Positions 1 to 10,253 of a stretch of 64,000 nt of DNA are shown in pieces (the first letter of the stretch is position 1; every line of letters starts with the position of its first letter). Made by a program: the position numbers and the translations under genes. The notes under the pieces were generated by a model, which worked only from the letters and a program-made list of their open reading frames with translations, was not told the origin of the DNA and made no database searches. Source of the DNA: Acholoe squamosa (lineage: Eukaryota > Annelida > Polychaeta > Phyllodocida > Polynoidae); NCBI GenBank assembly GCA_949317995.1, contig OX439046.1, positions 41,640,002 through 41,704,001 on the forward strand, in the 5' to 3' direction.

Positions 1-821
1 TTGACAGCCTCATTCTGAATCCTAGTCTCTTTCTTAACCAGTTCTTGTTCATCCAAATTACCGAATGAGGGATTAGGGACCTGAGATGCAGACCTAGTTG
101 TCATGCGTCCGGAATGGGCCATATTCTGCTCAACTAATTCGTCCAGAGTCTTCGGAGTCTCCTTAACCCACGGATTCCCACCAAACTGGAACAAGGTCTG
201 ACCTGGATCCCGATCCAGGTGCTCCTTATCCCATTTATTCTTAACAGCTACTACCAACTGGTAGAAGCTTGCACACATAGACATACCGGTGGCCATGTCC
301 ATGTAATTCTGACGCCATAAATCCGGATAGACCACACCCTCCGGAGTCATCTCCTTAATCATCCGACTCCATCTTCTATTCAGTTTATGTGTTTTTTCTA
401 ACTTCTTATCCCACACCCTGTCTGCTTCAATATAGACAGTGTCACCATTGGGCCAACGTATGATTCCCGTCTCATAGTTGACTACACCCCGACTTTCCCG
501 TGCATCCAGAGTACAGGGGAGGCCATCTTCTTCCGCCCGCGATGCTTCTGCACCGTCTCCGCTACCGAGTGTGACATCCGGGATGGGTTCCCGAATATCC
601 CTTTCCTGACTGGACTCCATGGTAACCACACATTCTGCAGATGTGGGATTCTCCGCAGTTTCCACATCCATTTCCATCTTAACATCATCTGAGCTCATAT
701 TCTTAACCAATTCGCCGGCCGCAGACGTATCTTCCAGCAAGCATTCATCTTCAGAATTAACCGGACTAACCTGCTTCTCAACCTCCATCTTAACGTCTTC
801 GCACAACATATTCTTAGTCAT
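1..821 (-). CDS. Partial ORF of unknown function, open at left edge
   Basis: A minus-strand frame of 273 codons runs from an ATG at 819-821 to the window edge with no stop, so its C-terminus is not visible. The first 100 or so residues are acidic and rich in Glu, Asp and Val. The later part is richer in Trp, Tyr, Lys and Arg and could be a folded domain. I recognise no motif: no zinc knuckle, no protease triad, no polymerase signature. The same frame is open for 17 codons upstream of the ATG to a TAA near 873, and that stretch is strongly hydrophobic (Leu, Val, Trp). If joined by splicing it could act as a signal peptide or membrane segment. It lies about 600 bp downstream of the element A integrase on the same strand. 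Candidates are a third retroelement ORF, the gag of another element, or a host exon. Confidence 0.5.
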   Translation of the reverse strand, partial: MTKNMLCEDVKMEVEKQVSPVNSEDECLLEDTSAAGELVKNMSSDDVKMEMDVETAENPTSAECVVTMESSQERDIREPIPDVTLGSGDGAEASRAEEDGLPCTLDARESRGVVNYETGIIRWPNGDTVYIEADRVWDKKLEKTHKLNRRWSRMIKEMTPEGVVYPDLWRQNYMDMATGMSMCASFYQLVVAVKNKWDKEHLDRDPGQTLFQFGGNPWVKETPKTLDELVEQNMAHSGRMTTRSASQVPNPSFGNLDEQELVKKETRIQNEAV

Positions 822-1426
822 TCCGACCAAAACCAGAACCCACAATACCCAAAGGTATGACAGGTTTGCTTCTTAACAATCTTGTCAACCAAATAGACAA
901 ATTTCTGTACTTCCTCACTGCCTTTTTCTGCTTAAATTCGCTTCTCACGTCGCCCAATCGTGCAGCCGTTACCAGTCACCATGCCTGATTTGACAAGATG
1001 GCCGATCTTCCCACGAGAACCCTAATCAGGGTCAAAGGTCACATACCCTTCTTGGCCTCGTTTCGAAAATGAGGTCACACGACACGTGCTCGCACGCTCG
1101 TAAACAAAACACCCTTTCAAAGTCGTATTATCACTTCTCAACTTAATCTCTTCAGGAGTATCTATGGAGACTATGTATAGTATTATACTGATACATCAGA
1201 TATTTCCATCCATCACCCATGGGAACCATCAAGTTGCAGACATTAGAGCAGGTTAGAGCGATTCCGCCTACTCGTGTTCACATTCTAAATACGCTGTCAA
1301 CCCAGTTGACACCGCTACTGTCATAACACGTAACAATACATACATATAAACATATGGACATTGTACAGGACAATACATCGTTGTGTACAGGATTCAATAC
1401 TTCCTAGAACTTCAGATAAGGCTTCA
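822..1426. other. Non-coding spacer downstream of element A integrase
   Basis: No supported coding frame beyond the 17 hydrophobic codons next to 821. The stretch does not resemble the LTR at 8486-9000, so it is not a recognisable 3' LTR. It may be the region between pol and a third ORF. Confidence 0.4.
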
Positions 1427-2218
1427 TTAGGTAATACCGCTTCTCTGTACGATCCTAGCACTACGGCGCACGCCCTCCTTCTCAGTTCTAATTTTAGTAT
1501 TGGGACACGCGGCTTCGTTCCCCGGAGCTGACCTAGTCCCTCTGTTCCCGGATTGCTTTGTCTTTCCAACTCCTGCCGAGACTTTTTTATTCTTAACACA
1601 CTCCTCAATCACTTTCACCATGTTCTTCTTCCTCCTTTTTCTTTTCCGATTACCTATCATAGGTAACTTCCGTGGTTTCCTCTTTATTTTTCCAGATAGC
1701 ACCTTCTCATCCAGAACCATTCCCGAGTCCTCATCCTCACCCAATTCAGGTAAGTCTACGATCTCAGGTAATTCCATAACATTCGGACCTAATCCATACA
1801 CTTCTTCTGCCAGTTTTCTACCCCTATAGGGTCTCAATACTTCCACATGACACCTTCTTACATGACCGTCCAGGTCTTTTATGAAACAGCTAGTTTCAGA
1901 AATAATCTGTGTTATGACATGTGGGCCATACCAACTGGAAACTATTTTCAGATTATCAAGGGGTTTATAGAAGCGTAAGACTCTCTCACCTACCCTGAAA
2001 AACCTAGGTTTCAACCCAGTGTCGTAACCCACCTTCTGCCACTTTGCTGATTTTTCCAATTGATTCCGAACGAGTTCATAAGCCTTCTTAAAGTTATCCC
2101 TCAGTGACTCAACAAACATTATAGAACATGGAGTTTCAGGGCTTATTCCGATCACACCAAATACCAGGTCTGCTGACATGATGATATTCTCACCATAAAC
2201 CAACATATTGGAGTACAA
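1427..2218 (-). pseudogene. Integrase C-terminal region, element A
   Basis: About 263 codons continue the integrase in another frame from the upstream block, overlapping it by 67 bases, so a frameshift separates them. Residues around 80-135 hold a GPY/F-like module: an arginine-rich strand, a WYGP core and a conserved strand ending in an H-V-E-V-L-R run, which in gypsy integrases follows the catalytic core and contacts DNA. The last 90 residues are very basic (Lys/Arg clusters), a usual tail for nuclear or DNA targeting. The function would be insertion of the cDNA into host chromosomes. The frameshift makes this copy inactive unless it is a sequencing error. Confidence 0.75.
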
Positions 2219-3507
2219 TTAGTAGAAGCATGCACCGTACTATTGTATGCATGCACTACAAAATCATACTGAACATCCCAATCATCCTGATACTTATTTA
2301 CCAATGGTTTCAGAACTTGCAACAAGGTCTGGCTGAACCTTTCTACCAAGCCATCCGACTGAGGATGATACGGATTCGTATGTGTCTTACAGATAGCCAG
2401 GTAATTACAAATTTCCTGAAACAATTCCGATTCAAACTCCCTTCCCTGATCACTGTGAAGCATAAGGGGAACCCCAAACTGCAACACCCAGCCTCTTACA
2501 AATGCTTCCGCACAAGTAACAGCCTTATGATTCTTCAAAGGGAACACCTTCGTATACTTCGTATAATAATCACAAACTACCATTATGCAAGTGTTATCCC
2601 TAGGGGTTGTAGTGAACCCACTAATAATATCAATTGTAATTCTGGCAAAACGTACTCCAAACAACTCCTGAATTAAGGGTTTTTTTCCTAGTCCCTCACC
2701 AGGTTTATTCTTACAACAATCAGGACGAGTGGCAATCCATCTAAGCAGATCCCCACTCATCCCCGGCCAATAGTATCTCCGGGAAAGTCTTTCCACAGAT
2801 CTATTTTCCCCAAAATGACTACTTGTCACGTGGCCATGGCGATAATACATAATATCCCAACGCATAGCATTCGGAATCACAATCTGAAGAATCTTATTAG
2901 TTGGACTTATTTTCCACCTACATAAAATTCCATTCCTAACTTCTAACTCGGTCCACTGGGCTAGAAATCTTCTCATCTCCCTATTCTCCATACTAATAGC
3001 AGGTCTCATAGGTTTTATTCCAAGTGGGACCGTCTCCAGGAGTTTCCTAGTTATAGAATATTTATTCTGAAACTGACGAATAGTCTCGGGTGAACATTCG
3101 ATTAGGGTTTCAGGATGATCCCTATACGGCATTCTTACATTCCCAATGACTGCGTTATGTTGTCTGCAATCATCACAGTCCTCCCAATTGCATTTCTTAA
3201 TTGGTCTCCTAGAGAGAGCATCCGCATTAGTGTGCTTATTTCCTGACCCGTGCTGCACCTGACTATTTTCCAATCCAAATTCTGAAAGGTGGGCCAACCA
3301 TCTTCCCATCATTCCTTCAGCATCCTTAAAATTAAGTAGCCAATGGAGTGATGAATGATCGGTCCTCAACGTAAAATTCGTACCCCACAGAAAATGTCTA
3401 AATTTCTTCGTATAAACCACAACAGCTAAGAGTTCCCTCTTAGTGGTGCAGTAATTCTTCTGAGCTTTATTCAGAGTGTTGCTAGCAAACGCGATCGGAA
3501 CTTCCAC
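2152..3507 (-). pseudogene. RNase H and integrase core, element A
   Basis: A 451-codon frame. The N-terminal 100 residues are the RNase H C-terminal half, with a T-D-H-S motif, a W-L-x-F segment and a final N-A-D-A-L-S-R motif, which in gypsy elements marks the end of RNase H. Next come a tether, then an integrase zinc-binding HHCC region (the last cysteines appear as a vicinal pair, a little unusual), then the catalytic DDE core: first Asp in an I-D-I-I strand, second in H-S-D-Q-G, Glu in L-V-E-R-F. The triad is complete, so the core was recently intact. The frame then shifts into 1427-2218. RNase H removes the RNA of the hybrid and integrase joins cDNA to the target. Confidence 0.85.
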
Positions 3508-3723
3508 ATCATCTTACCTGGGAAAGTGCTGCTCCAATGCTATCGTTGCTAGCATCCATATCTAAAATAATGTGCCCCGTTGCATTGGGGTACTTTAACA
3601 CCGAGTATCCATAAACAGAGCCTTCAACTTAATGAATGCCTCCTCCTGATCCTTACCCCATGGGAAGGGTTCCTTAGCCCATCCAGGTGTCCAATGTGCA
3701 ATACTTTGTAGGGGAAAACTCAC
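3508..3723 (-). pseudogene. Broken RT thumb / RNase H start, element A
   Basis: Minus-strand translation shows the tether between RT and RNase H (a W-x-P-G-W motif followed by a K-x-K-A-L-F helix), but it holds several stops and frame changes within about 200 bases. It joins the RT frame at 3724 to the RNase H frame at 3507. No intact reading is possible. Confidence 0.6.
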
Positions 3724-4401
3724 TCATGAGTAACCCGGAATGAAATCCCTATAATAGCTACAAAATCCTAGGAACGACCTGATCTGCCTAGCAGTCACTG
3801 GTCTCTCCCAACGCTGCACACTCTCTACCTGTTCAAGATCAGCCTTAATACCTTCTGGGGATATTATCCTTCCAAAGTACGTAATGGATTTCTTAAACAA
3901 TTCGCACTTCTTAGCTTTCAGACGTAATCCATTGGAGACAAGTCTCCTTATCACCACTTCCAAGTTATCCAGACATTGACGGAATGTTTTACCAAACACA
4001 ATCACGTCATCCAAATACACCAAACTTTTTTTCCATAAGAGATCACCCAAAAGAGTGCCCATCATGGCTTCAAACTTTGCAGGCGCATTACAGAGACCAA
4101 ATGGCATAACCTTGTATTCAAATAATCCTAGATGACTAGAAAATGCGGTTCTCTCAATGTCACTAGGGTTCATCCCAATCTGCCAATACCCGGATTGCAA
4201 ATCCAGAGTACAGAACCAATTGTTTCCACCCAAGGCATCCAACGTTTCATCAACCCTGGGGAGAGGATATGAATTCTTCTTAGTCATGCCATTCAACTTC
4301 CTATAATCCACACAGAAGCGGATGCTACCGTCTTTTTTAGTAGTCATCACCACGGGACTGGACCAGGGGCTAGTACTAGGTACTATCACCCCTTTTTCCA
4401 A
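3724..4401 (-). pseudogene. Reverse transcriptase, element A
   Basis: 225 codons of a Ty3/gypsy reverse transcriptase. The order is: an FCVDYRKLN motif at about residues 27-36, the L-D-L-Q-S-G-Y motif with the first catalytic Asp at about 70, the M-P-F-G-L-C-N-A-P segment at about 100, and the YLDD box with both catalytic Asp residues at about 132. A connection segment follows with G-x-I-I-S-P-E-G-I and F-L-G-F-C-S-Y-Y-R-D-F-I-P. All catalytic residues are present. The frame ends in a stop shortly after the F-I-P motif, earlier than a full-length pol, so the enzyme is separated from its RNase H. Confidence 0.9.
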
Positions 4402-4420
4402 CTGATCATAAATCTCATTT

Positions 4421-4979
4421 TCACAGATAATCTTTTTCTAGGCAAATGTCTATACGAAATCTTAAAGGGTTCAGCGTCTCCAGTGTTGATATGGTGCAAG
4501 ACCTTATCGTTCCGACCCAAGGGTCCACCTGAGTAACCGAATACCTTCTCATACTTTCATAACAGATTCCGTACTTCCATTTTCTAATTACCATTTTCCA
4601 AAGAAGAATCCTCAATAATCTTATCCAGCTGCTCATTCAGTTTCACCTTCCCCGATGGAATCATTGCATCATCGGGCTTACTGACCGAATCCTTTACCGC
4701 GTTTACCAGAGTTAATGCTCCTATTTCAGAACCTTTCCTGAGGTTTATAGTTTCACCTCCCCGATACATCACGGGTAGCACATTCCAGAACGGGTTCCCT
4801 ACCAAAGTATCTACGGATTCTAATCCAATACTCGCCAGGTGGGCAGTATTAGGCTCAAACAAACTCTCCTGTCTCTTCAGAGCCCTTTCAGTGGTACACA
4901 ACACATCACAGGAGACCCCCGGAGGGATCTTAACTGTGTCTACCACACTAGCCACTGAACTGATCTGTCGAGCAGGCAT
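4421..4979 (-). pseudogene. Protease-RT linker, element A
   Basis: Two overlapping frames (4584-4979 and 4421-4636) connect protease to RT. The translation has the alternating hydrophobic character of the pol region before RT; the second frame corresponds to the stretch just upstream of RT where gypsy elements carry a conserved histidine and proline-rich strand. At least two frameshifts lie here. No catalytic motif is expected. Confidence 0.5.
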
Positions 4980-5680
4980 ACAACCTGGATGTTGTATGGT
5001 TTCCTGATACTCAAGATACCCTGACTTGGGTTCAACTCAGCTGCCAAGAGACTAGCAAAATCCAATCGGAGTATACCATCATCCTTAACCTCCGCTATAA
5101 TTGGACATATAACGAATTCTCGTTCTCCAATTTCTGCCTTCATAAATGCCTTACCAACAACCTGCATATCTGATCCGTCGGCCGTACAAGCCTTTACCCC
5201 CGTTATGAGGTTCTCAGTCTTATTCGGCAACTGGCTGAGGAACCGCTTGGAAACCAATGAGTGACTAGCCCCCGTATCGACCAAGAATTCCCCAGTCCTA
5301 CCCTGAATCGTAACAGGCACATACCATTTCCTACCTCCCAACGGAGATGAGTTCCCAGTAAACTGATCAAAATCTTCCAAAATGCCAAGATCCAACCCTC
5401 GTTGTCTTATGTGTTTCAAACAGGGATGATCTGGGGGAAGGTGTGCCACACATACACGAGTGAGTTCAGAAACCCACAGCCCTTCCTCTTCCCTAGTGGT
5501 AATTGGTACACTCTCAATCCTCCGATTAACTGACTCACTAGGTTCCCTGGCCCCGGGAAGGGAGAGGTGATCAGCCTCCTCACCTACCCTGCCAGACGTA
5601 CTCATTCCGGATTCTCCCGACGATTCACTGTTGACAGTACTTTGGCTTACATTACTTCTACGGGTTGAGTCTACAGCCAC
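4940..5680 (-). CDS. Retropepsin-like protease, element A
   Basis: 246 codons. The aspartic protease is centred on a V-D-T-G-A-S motif at about residue 135, flanked by the expected strands (a W-Y-V-P-V-T-I strand before it, a flap-like region after it) and an I-L-R-L-D-F-A segment near residue 205 that is probably the second psi-loop strand. The first 100 residues are low-complexity and polar. It overlaps the zinc-knuckle Gag frame by 10 bases in the -1 frame, with a slippery heptamer just upstream, so it is probably made only as a Gag-Pro fusion. It would cleave Gag and Pol. Confidence 0.75.
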   Translation of the reverse strand: MAVDSTRRSNVSQSTVNSESSGESGMSTSGRVGEEADHLSLPGAREPSESVNRRIESVPITTREEEGLWVSELTRVCVAHLPPDHPCLKHIRQRGLDLGILEDFDQFTGNSSPLGGRKWYVPVTIQGRTGEFLVDTGASHSLVSKRFLSQLPNKTENLITGVKACTADGSDMQVVGKAFMKAEIGEREFVICPIIAEVKDDGILRLDFASLLAAELNPSQGILSIRKPYNIQVVCLLDRSVQWLVW

Positions 5681-6396
5681 AATCTTAACCCTCTCAAATT
5701 TTCCGAATTCTTGATCACCTCCTCAATTCCTGAAACACTTCGAGACAAGGGTTCGGACGCTCGGCAATCATAGGCAATATGCCCCATCTTTTGACACCTA
5801 TAACATCGTACCCTGGATTTGTCAAACCGAGGTCTTCCCCACCTGTGACTCTCCAACTCCTCCCTAAAAGACTTCATCATACTTTCCATCATTTGCTTCA
5901 TATCCTGGAAAGAGTCCCGGGTCTCTTTCTTCTGATCCTGCGGCTGAGGTTTCCCTCTATTATCCTCCGAGTCTCCCTTCTTAGGCTGGGTAGTAAAACT
6001 ACGCCGAGAAACAAACTTTTTACCATTTCCCTTAGGGAATCTAACAGCAGAAAAGCTGCCATCTTCCTCCTTAAACTCAATAACCTCATATTCATTTTCT
6101 ACTTCAGACACAGGGGCAGCCATAACCTTTTCTACCGGTTTAAAAGTGGGCATTACGGAACTGCTACTTTCCTGAGGCATGTATCCGGTAAGGAATGCCC
6201 TTTTCAGATCCAAGTCCTCAATCGCATCAAACAGAGTATTCATACTGGCTCCACGCTTCCAAGCTCTATACGCACAATCCTGATGATCCTTCTCTCTCAA
6301 CCCCTTAATGAAATGAGAGATCATTTCACTACTCGTATAGTAATCATCTAGGGTTACGTTAGGCCTAGCCTTCCTTAACAGGATCTGAAGTTCCAA
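5671..6396 (-). CDS. Gag C-terminal part with zinc knuckle, element A
   Basis: 241 codons. Residues 1-70 are helical and resemble the end of a retrotransposon capsid domain. The middle is charged, with a Lys/Gln/Asp-rich linker and a Met-rich amphipathic helix. Near residue 197 there is a CCHC zinc knuckle of spacing C-x2-C-x4-H-x4-C, the nucleocapsid motif that binds the genomic RNA. The frame ends 10 bases inside the protease frame. The upstream capsid is in other frames, so the Gag of this copy is interrupted. Confidence 0.8.
   Translation of the reverse strand: MELQILLRKARPNVTLDDYYTSSEMISHFIKGLREKDHQDCAYRAWKRGASMNTLFDAIEDLDLKRAFLTGYMPQESSSSVMPTFKPVEKVMAAPVSEVENEYEVIEFKEEDGSFSAVRFPKGNGKKFVSRRSFTTQPKKGDSEDNRGKPQPQDQKKETRDSFQDMKQMMESMMKSFREELESHRWGRPRFDKSRVRCYRCQKMGHIAYDCRASEPLSRSVSGIEEVIKNSENLRGLRLWL
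5695..5701 (-). promoter_or_regulatory. Predicted -1 ribosomal frameshift site, element A gag-pro
   Basis: On the minus strand the heptamer reads A AAT TTG in the zero (gag) frame, fitting the X XXY YYZ rule, 22 bases before the gag stop at 5671-5673. Slipping back one base continues straight into the protease frame with no stop between. A short GGGTT/AACCC stem can form downstream but is weak, so the stimulator is uncertain. Confidence 0.5.
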
Positions 6397-7405
6397 TCAG
6401 TATACTCTTACCGATTCCCCTGCTTTCTGAATCCTTTTCTGATACTGAGTCATGGGGTCTTATATACTATACCTCCCAAGTATCCACTACATAACTCTAC
6501 CAACTAGGCATACGTCCCATTTCCTTGATACTGGACTCTCCATTGGTCCACAGCAATTCTTCCTGGTCCCTTCTTAAGATATTGTACTAGGAGAGGAGCC
6601 GATTCCTCATCACAGTAACCATCAACCTCCCTGTCATCTGTAAAATCTGAAAACCAATCCCTCCAGGGTTCTGATCTGTCAAAGGGTTTAGTTTCAATCT
6701 GATTTCTCTAAGCAGAGATTTCTTTGCTTCTCAACCTAGTGCATTGTTCCAAACTCCAATCCAACATCCTTTGCTCCTTACTCTTCCTACCATCACCCCC
6801 ACCAGACCTTGAGGTTCCAAAGCATCCTGAATTAAAATTGTTTGTATTGCCCCAGCTACTATTACCATACATATTGGGTTTGGTTCCCGAGTTGGGTCCA
6901 GTTTCCGGATTCAGGTTGGTTCCCGGGTATGGCTGATTCTGAATGGGTTTATTCTTATTCAACTGAGGCTTCGGAGTGTTATTGTTCTCTTCAGCTGTAT
7001 TGAATCCTGAATCTCCAGAGATCTGAAAGGTTCAGAATCCCCTGGGCCGTCACCCTGGCCTTCCTTATATACCTCCCCCACGACACCACCTAGCGTAGTA
7101 TCATCGACACGGGTCAAGGACATAGGTTGCCCCCTGGTGTCTATATACTGATACTCCCCATCTGTCGTAAAGGTGGTATCCTTCTGACCTACACTCAAAC
7201 AGATATTCTGATCTCTATCCGGTCGATACCGGTCACCTACCACATTCTTGTCCGCCTTGTCATTCACAAAGAGACTATATCCTTTCTTCAGGATAGGTTT
7301 AGGCGTTGACAAACAGACAGCAGCCTTAACCTGATTCCCATCTAGTATACTACTTACATCTAGGCTTTCTATTTCCTCCCTTCCTTCACTTCCAATCCCT
7401 GTCAT
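6397..7405 (-). pseudogene. Gag middle region, broken, element A
   Basis: Three consecutive minus-strand frames: 6959-7405 (148 codons, polar, Asp/Gly rich), 6708-6962 (84 codons, Asn/Gly/Pro rich) and an interrupted frame in 6397-6710. The last contains a K-P-F-D-x-S-E-P-W segment and an L-x-x-Y-L-K-K-G-P segment typical of the start of a retrotransposon capsid domain. Stops near 6480 and 6390 separate it from the zinc-knuckle frame. The pieces abut or overlap by a few bases, which suggests one ancestral Gag damaged by small indels. Confidence 0.6.
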
Positions 7406-7429
7406 CTGATACCGTATCTGAGTAATTTC

Positions 7430-8144
7430 TTAAATCAGATCCTCTTGTTCTTCGTACAGAACCTGGTTATTCACTTTAATGTCTTTAATCAACTTATCAT
7501 TTTCCCGAATATGATGATCCCATAACTGAACATGCTCTTCTGTTTGTCTCCTGATAAATTCTTTGCTTTTGTCATACACCTCTTGCTGGACTTGGACTTG
7601 TTTGTTCAAGTCGTCCAAGAGACTCTTAGAAGCTTCTATTCTTATCTGATAGTGTTCTGATGTTTCATCATGTTCTCCGGTTCTTTCTTCTAGTGCAGAA
7701 CTGATTTGATTCAACTGTTCATTGGTTTTCTCAAACCTCTGTACCACCAAATCATATTGCGTTTCCTGCCCTCTTATCTGATCATCAATCTCATCGAGCC
7801 GGGACAACTTTGTTACCCGATTGCGTTCCAACTCTTCCAAAACTCTTTCCAATCCATATTTCTCCCTTCTTAACCCTTCCATTTCAGATACAAATTCCTT
7901 TACAGAAGTTTCCAATTCTAATAATTGAGTTTTCTTCCGTTCACATTCCTTTTTCTGAAACTCAATCATTTTCACATTCCAGATGAGCCATCCGTTCAGC
8001 TTCGAAACCACTTCTCTCCTCGCAGTATCCACCCAACCCTAACATTCCCATGGGAGCAGGCTGGCTTGACCCGCCAGTATTAAAGACAGATTCCGACAAC
8101 ATATCAGTACTCAACTGATTTAAAAAAACTCCTCGGTTGGTCAA
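7430..8144 (-). pseudogene. Coiled-coil N-terminal Gag region, element A
   Basis: The main frame (7430-8032, 200 codons) is almost wholly Glu/Lys/Gln/Leu rich with heptad spacing over about residues 20-190, a long predicted coiled coil. A second frame (7962-8144, 60 codons) starts upstream with an ATG and overlaps it by 70 bases, so a frameshift near 7970-8030 probably separates the true N-terminus from the coil. It lies about 340 bp from the primer-binding site, the expected place for the start of Gag. A coiled coil is a plausible Gag multimerisation region. No similarity beyond coil character is claimed. Confidence 0.55.
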
Positions 8145-8470
8145 AGCATGACACGGATGGACTCTCTTCTCCTCCGAGGTTCAGTCACTGGTAGCTGGGC
8201 TATCAGGATGGGACTACCGAAGGCCCCATCACCAAGGAACTCCAAATTTCTAATATTCGGAACCGTCTAATTGACTGCTAGAGTCACATCCGGAACCAAG
8301 GATGCATCCAGATCTACTTCTGAATCAGTGCTTTCCGATTCCTCAACATCCTGAGTCCTATATTCCATATAGGCGGTTCTTACACTTCGCGGCGCAATAG
8401 AGACTGCCTCATTCTTATCAACTGAATTATCTTGTTCAGCCACAGCTGCGCACTCTTTCTCAGCCGATCC
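8145..8470 (-). other. 5' leader of element A
   Basis: Minus-strand stretch between the primer-binding site and the first Gag ATG. No supported reading frame. It would hold the packaging signal if the element follows the usual plan. Confidence 0.4.
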
Positions 8471-8484
8471 TGGTCATGGCACCA
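8468..8484 (-). promoter_or_regulatory. Putative tRNA primer-binding site, element A
   Basis: Minus-strand sequence starting TGGTGCCATGACC begins one base inside the LTR end at 8486. TGG is the complement of a tRNA CCA end, and the position is right for a primer-binding site. The tRNA species is not assigned. Confidence 0.55.
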
Positions 8485-8485
8485 G

Positions 8486-9000
8486 TGTAATGGTCAAGTA
8501 TTCTGGTTTGGGGTTGGTATGTCTAATCTGGAAAGAACTACCGAACGACAATCTCTGGTACAGAAGAGGCAACAAGGTTTATTCAGATTCCTGCTTACAA
8601 TCCGACTAAGGGCTTCCGAGTCCAAACGTATTCGTATCAGGGTATTCAGACAATCAGACAATGAGTTACTAGGTAAGTTCTCATAACCAGAGGAGGGAAG
8701 TGCTTACTGATCGTACAGAGCCCGCGAGGGTTCTCTCCCCGGCAGCTACCGACCTGGCCTTATATAGCCTAAGGTTGGGTGGTGACCTCTCGAGTTTAAG
8801 GCAGGAAGCTCGGAGAGCAGTGCTGCCACCGCTCGCCCCAGCATACCGTTCTCAGAACCGAGTGTACACCCCACTCGGGAACTGCCCAACTCGTACCTAT
8901 GTGATGCTTATTATAAACTGTGCCCCTACACAGTCAATCAGATAACATAGTGTCTGACTCTAGGCTCATGTCTCGCATGGAATGCCTGACTTTAGGGGCA
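8486..9000 (-). repeat. 5' LTR of element A
   Basis: About 515 bp with TG...CA ends, adjoining the primer-binding site. On the minus strand it holds a TATA box (TATATAA, 8760-8766) and an AATAAA signal (8578-8583) about 180 bases downstream, giving a credible U3-R-U5 order. The outer edge at 9000 is inferred from the TG end only, since the partner LTR is not in the window. Confidence 0.65.
8760..8766 (-). promoter_or_regulatory. TATA box of element A LTR
   Basis: TATATAA on the minus strand inside the LTR, about 280 bases before the LTR inner end, with an AATAAA downstream. It would drive the genomic RNA of the element. Confidence 0.6.
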
Positions 9001-10099
9001 ATTTGATGTTCTGAAGACAAGATATGTACAGCTCATTTTTTCATATGAGAGATTTATCAAAACCTCTTCATAGATATTGATGGACAAGTATCATGTATCG
9101 ATTGATGCAATAGAAGTTATAATTCACCACATTGAAAGGTACTTGAGTTGAGCACCAAATATGTTCACCTCTTGTGTGGCCAGGAGCGTCCGAAATCGGT
9201 GCCTTTACCCTATGATGTAAATGGTGCTCATGGTCATGTGAGAACTACAGTATATTCGTCAATTCAAGAAAGCAATCTTTTGTTGATAAAGAGGTTTTTC
9301 CTTTGCCATTGGTCTAGCAGAATTAGGCTACACCAACTCTATTAGGTCAAGCAGCTGAAATCAAAAGGTTCTGCGATTATCCAAGGAAGACATTTGTGGA
9401 TCAACACAGTAAAAGGTACGCCCGCGAGGGGGTGTGCGAGCATACCTTTTACCATGTTGATCCACATTTCTCTGTTTAGAAGATACGTTCGCATGGACAA
9501 TACTCTATGCTGAACCAAAGTGATATTAAACAAATATTCATAGGGTTGGAAAAGAAATTATACAGGCAAATCATCATAAGAGTCTACCCAGAAATACTGC
9601 AGACCACCGTAATCCCACATGCACATCCATAAATGTGAGATTGGGGTAGAGGCCTTCATGTATTGAGGAATATTCTAACCCTGACAACCTGAGGGGCGCA
9701 GCTGTGATGTAGTAGAAGCCCCTGGTACCAGCACATACTACACGGCCTATGCCAATCTTACACTGTTCAACATGCGACCATTTAAATACCACTAGGAGAT
9801 CTTAATATGCCTTATTTACATGTCAATAAAACTGCCTTTGTTAATCTACGTGTCCCTTCAACTGATGTCACAACATGGGACATTTGTGTGTTGGGGGGAA
9901 GTGCAGCTGTGAAACTGGGTTAGGAGACTTTGATATTGAGTTATGAGCAGCACCACCCCTTTGCTGAACCTATACTCCCCACGGCACCTACTCCTCTATG
10001 TACCTTTATTTGTTTTTTTCCAGGCTTCTACTTCACCTGTCTCTGCACTCTAATATTCCTACTGTAGGTTTATTTCCACATTCTACAGTTGGGCAGCCA
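9001..10099. other. Non-coding spacer
   Basis: Only short spurious frames. It holds the inverted repeat listed at 9395-9466. I see no other gene or repeat. Confidence 0.5.
9395..9466. repeat. Inverted repeat, 27-bp arms
   Basis: Arms 9395-9421 and 9440-9466 are reverse complements with three mismatches, around an 18-base GC-rich loop. It can form a stable hairpin. It could be a fold-back element or a pre-miRNA-like stem. Confidence 0.75.
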
Positions 10100-10222
10100 G
10101 CAGGAGGTTTTATGAATTAGGTCAGTTCTGGCAGGAGGTTTTGTGAATTGGGTGAGGTCTGGGAGGAGGTTTTGTGAAATAGGCCAAGCATAGCAGGAGG
10201 TTTTATGAATAAGGTCATTTTT
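10100..10222. repeat. 31-bp tandem repeat, about 4 units
   Basis: Units start at 10100, 10131, 10162 and 10193, each beginning with a GGAGG core followed by TTTTRTGAA. They are similar but not identical; the last unit is partial. Confidence 0.8.
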
Positions 10223-10253
10223 GAACAGCAGATGTAATTGTTGGGAAAATTCT

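Larger units (their letters stand above)
1..9000 (-). mobile_element. Ty3/gypsy LTR retrotransposon A, minus strand
   Basis: Reading right to left the order is LTR (8486-9000), primer-binding site, coiled-coil Gag, capsid-like segment, zinc knuckle, protease, RT, RNase H and integrase. RT before integrase is the Ty3/gypsy order. No second LTR is visible: the stretch left of integrase does not match 8486-9000, so the 3' LTR either lies beyond the left edge or is lost. The coding region is cut into many frames, so this copy is defective. An additional frame (1-821) lies downstream of integrase on the same strand and may be a third gene of the element or a neighbour. Confidence 0.88.

Noticed and set aside
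619..876. Plus-strand frame of 85 codons
   Set aside because: Antisense of the left-edge frame; Ser/Thr-rich shadow.
1500..1829. Plus-strand frame of 109 codons rich in Phe, Ser and Pro
   Set aside because: It is antisense to the integrase C-terminus, and its composition is the complement of Lys/Arg/Glu-rich coding sequence.
5779..6351. Plus-strand frame of 190 codons
   Set aside because: Antisense of the Gag zinc-knuckle frame; no domain of its own.
8486..9000. Solo LTR unrelated to the coding region on its left
   Set aside because: A primer-binding-like TGG lies just inside it, TATA and AATAAA have the same orientation as the coding region, and Gag follows at normal distance.
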